From Polychytrium aggregatum (lineage: Eukaryota; Chytridiomycota; Chytridiomycetes; Polychytriales), in the NCBI RefSeq assembly GCF_025602895.1, contig NW_026516228.1, forward strand, positions 248,001 through 312,000: a stretch of DNA of 64,000 bases, in the 5' to 3' direction. The notes beneath the pieces were generated by a model. It worked only from the letters and a program-made list of their open reading frames with translations. It had not been told where the DNA came from and made no database searches. A program made the translations under genes and the position numbers. Shown piece after piece: positions 53,912 through 61,635 of this stretch (position 1 is its first letter; each line of letters begins with the position of its first letter).

Positions 53912-55635
53912 ATGAATCCCGAATAGTGAGTGTGTTTTTGGCGTGAACACCAAGCCCTGTCGTCGAGTGTACCGACCGCTGGGCCTCTATATCGTCTGCT
54001 CCTTTTCGCTCCCCGTCGCGCCAACAGACTTGTCGTCGGCCCAGCAGCTTGCTCAATAGTAGACAGCCAGCGCCCCGACTTGGCCTGCTTTCGGTTCGCA
54101 TCTGATCTACGGGGGGATGCCTGCGCCCTTCGTCTCTGCCACGAGGGAGACGAGCACTGTATCGCTGGCAGCGTGAGCTTACGGACACATTCCTTCTTGT
54201 GCATCGCTACGACAGCGACTACCTCTTCAAGCTTCTCCTGATTGGCGATTCTGGTGTCGGAAAGTCCTGCCTTCTCCTCCGATTCGCTGTATGTGTCTGG
54301 GCCATCTCTCGTCGCCGTCGCCTTTCGTGTTGGCGTATCGGCCTCGTCTTGCTGCAAATGAGCGGAATCTAACCCTCGGCAACGATTTTCGTGACTGTGT
54401 CCCCTAGGACGATACTTACACCGAGAGCTACATCAGCACCATCGGCGTCGACTTTGTAGGTGGTCTACGCACGACTCTCGGCATCGACTCGATCGGGCTC
54501 GTGCTCCTGAATACCCCGCCCGCGCGCTTCAGCAGCAGCCGCGCCTCTTGATGATAACAGGGCCGTTGATCTGCTCTTCCCCCCCCAGAAAATTCGCACT
54601 ATTGAGCTCGAGGGCAAGACCGTCAAGCTTCAGATCGTAAGTGGTTGATTTGCTGATGCGCGTGGATGCGTTTCGTGGCTCGTTGGGATGTCCGCCCGCT
54701 CCTCCAAGTTGCATGCGGCACCACGTCTGCATATAGGACTCGCTGTATCTCGCTGACGCCGTGCTTTTTTCTATAGTGGGATACCGCCGGCCAGGAGCGT
54801 TTCCGAACCATCACCTCGAGCTACTACCGTGGCGCTCACGGAATCATTGTCGTGTACGATGTTACGGATCAAGACACCTACAACAACGTCAAGCAGTGGC
54901 TGCAGGAGATTGACCGATACGCCAACGAGGGCGTCAACAAGCTTCTGGTTGGAAACAAGAGCGATCTGACCACAAAAAAAGTCGTCGACTACAACGCTGC
55001 TAAAGTACGTCCGGGCGCCCCTACTTCGGCTGTTACGGCACGTTCGTGTGGAATGCAGGCCAGCTGCGGATCTGTTTTGGGGCCAACGCCTATGGCGTGC
55101 TGTAATTCCGTGGTCCTGGATATCGCTTGGCGTTGGGGATGGCAACATTGCTTCCCGTCCCTCACGCGGCCCGAATGCGATGGAATCAATGGGCGATTGG
55201 GATTTTACTGCCGGTGTTGATTATTGACGCATATGGCTTGGGTGCCTTGCAGGAGTTTGCCGACCAACTTGGCATCCCGCTGCTGGAGACATCGGCCAAG
55301 AACGCCACCAACGTCGAGCAGGCTTTCCTGACCATGGCCAAGCAGATCAAGGACCGGTAAGCGTGCGACATTTGCACCTCACAGGACTCTGGCTCACAGC
55401 ACAGGGAGCCTCGCACATCCAGAGTGGACGCCGATTCTGTGCGAAGCGGTGCATCCTGGTCGCTACCGGCGTCGTGGGTGCTCATGCTTATGCTTATGCT
55501 TATACTCATGCTCGTCTGATGCTTTCCTCGTTCTGTAGCATGGCCACCACTCAGACCTCGCAGCCATCTCAAAAGGTCACCCTCCAGCCCGGAGCCGGCC
55601 AGAACGTTCCTGCTCAGTCCGGAGGCTGCTGTTAA
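53912..55635 (+). CDS. YPT1: Ypt1/Rab1-type small GTPase
   Basis: Rab GTPase governing ER-to-Golgi and early autophagy traffic. Seven exons: 53912-53925, 54216-54288, 54408-54455, 54589-54636, 54777-55004, 55253-55356 and 55539-55635, 203 residues (yeast Ypt1 206). The first exon is only 14 bases (MNPEY...). Motifs: [18 protein letters not shown] (P-loop); [20 protein letters not shown] (switch I/effector); [19 protein letters not shown] (switch II); [26 protein letters not shown] (NKxD, with Ser for the usual Cys); [19 protein letters not shown]; and the C-terminal double-geranylgeranyl signal GGCC. Effector and switch regions are essentially identical to Ypt1/Rab1. Confidence 0.95.
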
Positions 55636-56302
55636 ATACACTCATCATGCGGGCCGCTCCCATGGACATCATGGATGGGGGCAGTTCGCCCTTTCCACAA
55701 TCCTCGGACCCAAAGGAGGTTTCGATGCATCGCGAATCGAAGCCGTTGTCCTGCGTTCGGCATTGTTGAAGCCCCACAACCCGCGAGGATGTATACAAGG
55801 TTGCCAAGTCCTCCCCACCCCTTCCTCCCATCCCCTCTCTCCGCCTTCCCCGCATCGTCATGGCTGAATGGTTCTCATGATTCGATCCCAATACAACCGT
55901 AAATGCATTTCATGCGGACGGAGCATCGGGGACGGCGTCGCCTTGGCCAGCCGCTCCGAGGGAGAGCCGGAATGCACCAGCGCCGCACAACCGCCTGACT
56001 CAGAGAGCCGGACAAGTTGGGGCCCATTGGTTTGCGACTGAGCCGCCGAGCCGAGCCGAGCCGAGTCGAACAGCGCTCGCTCGTTTCGTTGCCAGCGGGT
56101 GCGACGCAGCGTGAGGCACGGCGAGCCAGAGCTCGCGGCCATCGCACCCGGACTTGGAGCCCACCGTTGCCCGCCTCCACCCCCCTTGCGCTTTCAGCCT
56201 GCATCTTGCGCATCCAGCAACACCGGCACATTTCCGCACACCGCCTCCCCCCCCCTTCTCACCAAACCCTCCTGCCATCCCGTACGCACGGCGCAATACC
56301 AG
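55636..56302. other. Intergenic region (YPT1 to universal stress protein)
   Basis: About 670 bp between two + strand genes. No gene recognised; a GAGCC-repeat stretch (about 56046-56066) and C-rich tracts (about 56244) precede the next start. Confidence 0.5.
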
Positions 56303-57941
56303 ATGATGGCTTCTCTAGACGACGATCTTGTTGAGGTCTCTGACCAGTCCATCCAGAACGAATGCAATATCTTCGAGCCGCCACCGCCCGGATCGCCCCC
56401 GCACCCAGACCATGCCCTCGACGAGTTCTCGTCGGCGTCGGCCCTCCGCCTGTCCCAATTCAACCTGTCGTCGATGGTGGGCTCCCTGGGCTCGACCGGC
56501 GACGAAGCCGCCCGCCCCGAGATCTCGAAGGATCCCAAGGTCCGGAAAATCATGGTGCCCTGGGATCCATCTCTCCACTCGGAGCGTGCCTTTGACTGGG
56601 CTCTCCAGCACCTCGTCAAGGACGGCGACGAGATTGTCATGTTCCACGTCCTCAACTCGGACCATGCGGTGTCGCTGAAGAAACGTGAGTATGCGTCCTC
56701 GTCCCCCTGCCCCGCTGGCCAACGAGACAGCCTCTCCTCCCCTTCCCCTTGAGTGTCTGTGAGAGGCCCAGGCTGATGGAAGAGCAGGCGGGCTGTGCTG
56801 GCTGCTCGATGAGAGCCATGGGCCCAGCACCGAGTGCCTGTCGATGGGCGATGCGACTGAGGAAGGAGCCGCAGTGTGGGTTCTTGTGCATGGCAGCATC
56901 CATCGTCGAGGGCAAACCAGGCACAAGCCCAGAGATGATGCCTCCTTCGCTTCCTGCTCCTGCGACCACCGTTCGGACAAAAACCACACTCAAGGCGGCG
57001 GGTGTGCTGCTGCCCAAGTCTTTGTTCTTTTGCAGATCGCCCGACTTACGGTCTGCTTGGGCCTGCCCGGCTTCGTCTCCAACCCAACCGGGCTGAACCT
57101 AACCTGCCGCTCTGTCTTCTTCCCCCTTCTCCGACCCGCTCAACCATCGCCTGGCTCGAATATCCTGGATCCAGAGGACCAGAAGAATGGAACTCATGAG
57201 CTGCCGCAGTTCCTGGACAACTTTGTAAGTTGAGGGCGTGCGAGTCAGCCTCAGGCACAGCAATATCTCTATCTCTGGGCCTGCACTCGGGAGTCGTCCA
57301 TCCTCTGGAAACCAGAGTCTTGACAGCACAACTGCGGCTTCGTTCTTGCCTCTATGCAGGCCCACAGTATCTACGCCAAATATCGGGAGAAGCTGCTTCT
57401 GTATCCCGAGTTCCGGGTGAGTGTTCCAACCTGCTGTCTGCGATGGCCCTGATGCGGCCCGGTCAGATGCACCAGATGACAGTGCATCTGACTGGGCCGC
57501 GCTGCAAACTCGGGAGGCAACGAGCTGACAGGCTGCGTCTCGGATGGCCTTTGCAGACCGCCAAGTTGATTGTCGATGTCAAGTTCGGCGAGCTGCACAG
57601 GGAGCACCTTGTCGAGTTTGCCGAAAACATCGAGGCCACGATGATCGTGATGGGGTGCCGTGGGCTATCGAAGCTTGAAAGGTGAGAACTGCAAGAACTG
57701 CAAGAACTGCAAGCCCTGGCGGTCGTGATGGCGACGGCAGCGGCGGTGTGGCCCTCCATCGAGTGTGTGTAGGAGCAAATCCGGCTGTGCGGTTGTCTGA
57801 GCCCTTGCTTACTCTCCTATTCTCTTGCAACTGGGCCGTATTTTTTTCACGGCCAGCAGCCTTTTTGTCGGCAGCCTATCGGCCTACTGCGTCGCCAACT
57901 CCAAGATCCCCGTCATCGTCATCCGGGACGACCGCGAGTGA
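56303..57941 (+). CDS. Universal stress protein (UspA-like)
   Basis: UspA alpha/beta fold, nucleotide-binding in many relatives; the role in fungi is poorly defined. Five exons: 56303-56684, 57175-57224, 57360-57416, 57557-57681 and 57857-57941, 232 residues. A ~80-residue acidic and Ser-rich leader precedes the fold: KIMVPWDPSLHSERAFDWAL, DGDEIVMFHVLNSD, IYAKYREKLLLYPEF, AKLIVDVKFGE, LVEFAENIEATMIVMGCRGL, and a C-terminal GSLSAYCVANSKIPVIVIRD. The GxxGx9GS ATP signature is present in modified form (GCRGLSKLESSLFVGSLS). Two adjacent ATGs (56303 and 56306) are equivalent. The acceptor of exon 2 was chosen by phase (C + AG) and is the least certain junction. Confidence 0.83.
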
Positions 57942-58541
57942 TGGACGAAGACTCGGCCCAGGATCCGGGCTTCCTTCACAGTTCTGACACCCCACCCCAC
58001 GTCCTTTTCGACTTGCCGCTGTCGTATGGGATACTTTGACTGGCTTCAGGCTGGCCGACGAGTACCATGTGCTTATCTGACTGGCTGCTTGCCCTCCTCC
58101 TCTTATTCCCACGTATCTCCCTTCCACTTCAATCTCTCGATCTCTCAAAATTTCTTCTTGCTTTGTTGTTTCTGTTTTTGTTTTTGTGTGTGATGCCCCT
58201 CCGGATTTGCTTCTGCTTACTTTGCCATTGTTTTCCCATGGCCGATGGGCGGTAGTTTGCGCGTAAGCGGTGCCACGGCCCTCTTTGGTTGTTTTACTTC
58301 CCCCTTGCAGCTCGTGAAGAATGAAATGTGATAGTTCCATTTTGAATTCTTTCGCACGCCAACCACTGCCCATTGCGGGGTTGGGGGGGGGGAACACAGT
58401 CTTGCGATACAATATGCATCTGATCATCCGGAATGCTCTCCGTTCAAAGTGTGATTTCTCGGCGGCATGACGGCTGGGCCGAGCTTGGCGAGAGCGGCTC
58501 GGGTCAGGACACTCAACCGGGACCAAAGTCGAGATACTTCA
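57942..58541. other. Convergent intergenic region (USP / LRR gene)
   Basis: 600 bp, T-rich in the middle, with the second G-tract element at 58381-58418. No gene recognised. Confidence 0.5.
58381..58418 (+). repeat. G-tract element, copy 2
   Basis: TT, ten G, then AACACAGTCTTGCGATACAA and TATGCA; 34 of 38 positions match 5183-5220. Same orientation and same setting (3' side of a + strand gene, between convergent genes). Confidence 0.6.
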
Positions 58542-60602
58542 TCAAAGGAAGAAGATCACGAGCGAAGGACACGCACGTCCAATGGCCGTTACTAGCTTGT
58601 GGACACGGCGGTTGTGAAGAAGCGATTTTTCGGGCCTCAGCCGACGGAGGCTGCGAAGCTTTGTAAAGTCGATCGTCTCCAAGGCACTTTCCAGCGGAGG
58701 GAGGTTGATTTCGGTCAAGTTCGGGAGGATCCGGGGGAGATCGGCGAGATTGCGGATCCGAGTGCACTTGGATAGCTCTACGTGCTGGATTGTGTGCCCA
58801 AACGGCACAAGTTCCTCCAGATCTTCGATCGCAGGCGGAAGCAGGATGACGGAAAGCTTCGGCAGCTCCGCTGGCAGGCCGGCCAGGCTCTTCAGCTTGA
58901 CACAGTGAGAGAGGTCGAATTCCTGGAGCTCTGGCATCGCCTCGGGGATCCCGGCGAGGTGCTCCAGATTCGGTGGAAGCGTGAGCTGATCAAGAGAAGC
59001 CAGCGTGTTGGCCATGCCCGTCAGACTCGTCAACTTTGCGCATCCGGACATTTCCAGTCGCTCAAGCGAATCGAGCGACTGCGGGAGTCCCTGGAGAGTT
59101 TCAAGATTTGGCGACAGCACGAGCTCCTCCAGCTTCGGCTGTTTGCTGGCCAGCCCTGCCAGACTCGCGAGCTTGCTGCACTTGGAGAGATCGAGGACTC
59201 TGAGACTTTTGAACTGCTCGATTCCCTTCAGGTTCTCGAATCCTGGCCCGAGAACAAGATGCTCAGCGGCAGCGAGTGCTTTGGGAGCGCCAACCAAGCT
59301 CGTCATAAGGGTGCAGGGCGACAGGTCCAACTGCACGAGCTCCGGAGCGGACAGGCGTATTCCTTTCAGACTCGCTAGGCCAGGCGGGAGAATGAGGGTA
59401 TCCATGACACAATACTTCAGGGGTATTTTGCCGAGGGACGACAGATGGATGCACTTGGACATGTCGAGTCTGTAGAGATCTGGGCACGCGGCGATTCCGT
59501 CCAGCGATTCGAGTGAAGGAGGGAGAGTGAGGACCTGAATTGTATCCATAAAGGTCAATCCAGCAAGGGTCTTGATCTTGGTGCAGTGCGACATGTCCAG
59601 GGAGACGAGGGTTTCGGGAATCCAGGCCAATTCACCGCTGCCACGTAGCTGGGGTGGAAGTGCGAGGCTCTGGAGGTCGTCCTGCTTCGGAAATCCTGCG
59701 AACGAGCACAGCTCCGTGCACTGAGACAGATCCAACCTCTCGATCATGTCCATCGCCGTGGGAGCGCCGACGAAGCTCTTGACCGACGGCGGCAGGGTGA
59801 CGTTTTCAAAATATTCCAGCGCTGTCACCCGGTTCCAGTCCCAGCTGTGGACAAAGGCCTCCGATTCCATGAACTTGATCTGGTTAATATTTGCCATGTC
59901 CCTTGGCCAATCGGAAAGATCGTCGTGGCTGCAGTCGCAAACGACCAGGCTGAGCTGCCATCCGGTCGTGAGGACGAACATCTCGTGGGGCAGCAGACCC
60001 GGCCTCGACTCGTCCAAACGCATCGGATGGCCTTTGAAGCGGATGATGGCAAAGTAGGTCTGGTGCTCTTCGAAATCAAAGTATTCCATCGGCATCAAGA
60101 TTTGAGCGCTATCAAAGAGCCGAAACTTGTCCATGTTGCTCAGTTCCTCGGGGATGATCGTCCGCTGCCCGATGGATTCCACCAGATCTTGCGGATACTG
60201 GAGGTTCATGTTGACGTCTTGGCAAAACTTCATGAGCCGGGAGCGTAGCACCCCGTTCTTGCAGACCTCCCACCAAAGTGCAAGCTCCCGCTGGTATGAG
60301 GCAGCCGAGAGAGGATAATACTTGTCCTTACGACCGATATAATGACACAGGCCCTCGACAACGACGGCCCGATCGATGGACGGCTCGAGATCTTTGAAAA
60401 AATCGTCTGGAAGTTGCAGGTGTCTGAAGAGAACGGACAGCCACATCGAGCTCGGAACAAGCAAGAGGATGTCCCTTTGCTGCCTGGAGAGGCGAGGGAG
60501 CTGTGTCAGCGTCGGTGCATCGATGGTGCTCAGGAACCCGTCGTTTGTGACAAGGATCGTCAATATGTCGTGCTGGAAGTGGCTGTAGAGCACTTGCGCC
60601 AT
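58542..60602 (-). CDS. F-box-like/leucine-rich-repeat protein, long paralogue
   Basis: Single exon, 686 residues. The N-terminal ~250 residues (FLSTIDAPTLTQLPRLSRQQ; SYQRELALWWEVCKNGVLRS; KFRLFDSAQILMPMEYF) align in order with the short gene at 11829-12952; the first ~60 residues have the helical look of an F-box but no clear F-box consensus. From about residue 285 follow tandem LRRs with a ~46-residue double period: LxxLDLSxCxxLxSLAGLP, a spacer, then LxxLxLPPxLExLxGIP. Examples are LRVLDLSKCSKLASLAGLA and LDQLTLPPNLEHLAGIP. More than a dozen repeats are visible. A cap (RRLRPEKSLLHNRRVHKLVT...IFFL) ends the protein. Such repeats serve as protein-binding surfaces, but partner and function are unknown. 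It is divergent from the TKL kinase gene about 1 kb away. Confidence 0.85.
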   Translation of the reverse strand: MAQVLYSHFQHDILTILVTNDGFLSTIDAPTLTQLPRLSRQQRDILLLVPSSMWLSVLFRHLQLPDDFFKDLEPSIDRAVVVEGLCHYIGRKDKYYPLSAASYQRELALWWEVCKNGVLRSRLMKFCQDVNMNLQYPQDLVESIGQRTIIPEELSNMDKFRLFDSAQILMPMEYFDFEEHQTYFAIIRFKGHPMRLDESRPGLLPHEMFVLTTGWQLSLVVCDCSHDDLSDWPRDMANINQIKFMESEAFVHSWDWNRVTALEYFENVTLPPSVKSFVGAPTAMDMIERLDLSQCTELCSFAGFPKQDDLQSLALPPQLRGSGELAWIPETLVSLDMSHCTKIKTLAGLTFMDTIQVLTLPPSLESLDGIAACPDLYRLDMSKCIHLSSLGKIPLKYCVMDTLILPPGLASLKGIRLSAPELVQLDLSPCTLMTSLVGAPKALAAAEHLVLGPGFENLKGIEQFKSLRVLDLSKCSKLASLAGLASKQPKLEELVLSPNLETLQGLPQSLDSLERLEMSGCAKLTSLTGMANTLASLDQLTLPPNLEHLAGIPEAMPELQEFDLSHCVKLKSLAGLPAELPKLSVILLPPAIEDLEELVPFGHTIQHVELSKCTRIRNLADLPRILPNLTEINLPPLESALETIDFTKLRSLRRLRPEKSLLHNRRVHKLVTAIGRACPSLVIFFL

Positions 60603-60997
60603 GCCGAACGAGTTATCGACTGCGGGTCGGGCGTGAGGTCAGAGAGGAGAGATGGAAAGGAGAGCAGGCGAATGAAGGAAGCCCTGGTATCTCCAAACGG
60701 ACCGATGTTGGGCCTGGCGGGATGGTACGACGAATGGAAGCAGCCGCGATTGGCCAGAACCCCCATCGAAGCGAACTTCCGAGCAAAGCAGATTCCCGAC
60801 AATGCTGCTTCTGCCTGGCCAAGGATGCAGATCTCCGTTCGCCGGGACGGCCGTGCAGCAGCCTCGACTGCATCTGAACGGGGGCTTGCTTTCGGATGGC
60901 GTAGACAGCAGCACCTCGCCGAGCAAGAAGCACGAACAATAGGGACATGCCGCGGCACATTGCTTCTCGGCTTGCTTGCGCAACTCGGTGGCTGGCA

Positions 60998-61025
60998 GGC
61001 TGGCTGGCTGGCTGGCTGGCTGGCT
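60998..61025. repeat. 4-bp tandem repeat (GGCT)7
   Basis: Seven perfect GGCT units. Confidence 0.92.
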
Positions 61026-61466
61026 GGAGATAACTCACGTCGCTGTCGAGATAGAAACTGGGCCGCAGTCCGCCTCGGTTTCTTCGGCTCATCTAGCTCG
61101 TCGGGCTTCATTGGCTTCTGCTGCGTTGGCTTTGGGATGCGGGCAGCGCTGGGGCTGTGGCAATCCTGTGGGGAAGTCATTTCGAATCGAGTCTTGGCCA
61201 GGCGCGGCTCGTCGGTATCGACACCATGTTTGTTGAATGAGAAAGACCGAGAGCCGATACAACGCCGATCGCCTTGTCGAGCCAGCAGCCCATCGGACCA
61301 ATGACCCGTCATTCCGTAACACCCCTCCCCAACCTATGCCACTTTGCCAACTGGCTATCACCGTCACTGCCTGACGGCACAAGGAGTCGAGGTCCCGATG
61401 CGGGCTGGCTCCTCCTGCCCTCACCCGGAGGCGTGCCAGATGGGTCGGGTGGTCCGTTTGTCTGTT

Positions 61467-61498
61467 GGTCGGCTGGTCGGCTGGTCGGCTGGTCGGCT
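61467..61498. repeat. 8-bp tandem repeat, four units
   Basis: Four copies of GGTCGGCT, followed by a partial GGTTGG. Confidence 0.9.
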
Positions 61499-61635
61499 GG
61501 TTGGAAGGGATGGCCCAAGCCCGGCTGGCAGTTGGCTTGCAGCCGGATTCCCAGGCCCCTCATATAGTCTCGTCTTTCTCCTTGCGTTTCCCCCCCCCCT
61601 CATACTCTCCCTCGCCTTCTCCAACCACGCTTCCC

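Larger units (their letters stand above)
60603..61635. promoter_or_regulatory. Divergent upstream region (LRR gene / TKL kinase gene)
   Basis: About 1.0 kb between head-to-head genes with two short tandem repeats (60998-61025 and 61467-61498) and a C-rich tract just before the kinase start. It must contain both promoters; no TATA box recognised. Confidence 0.45.
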
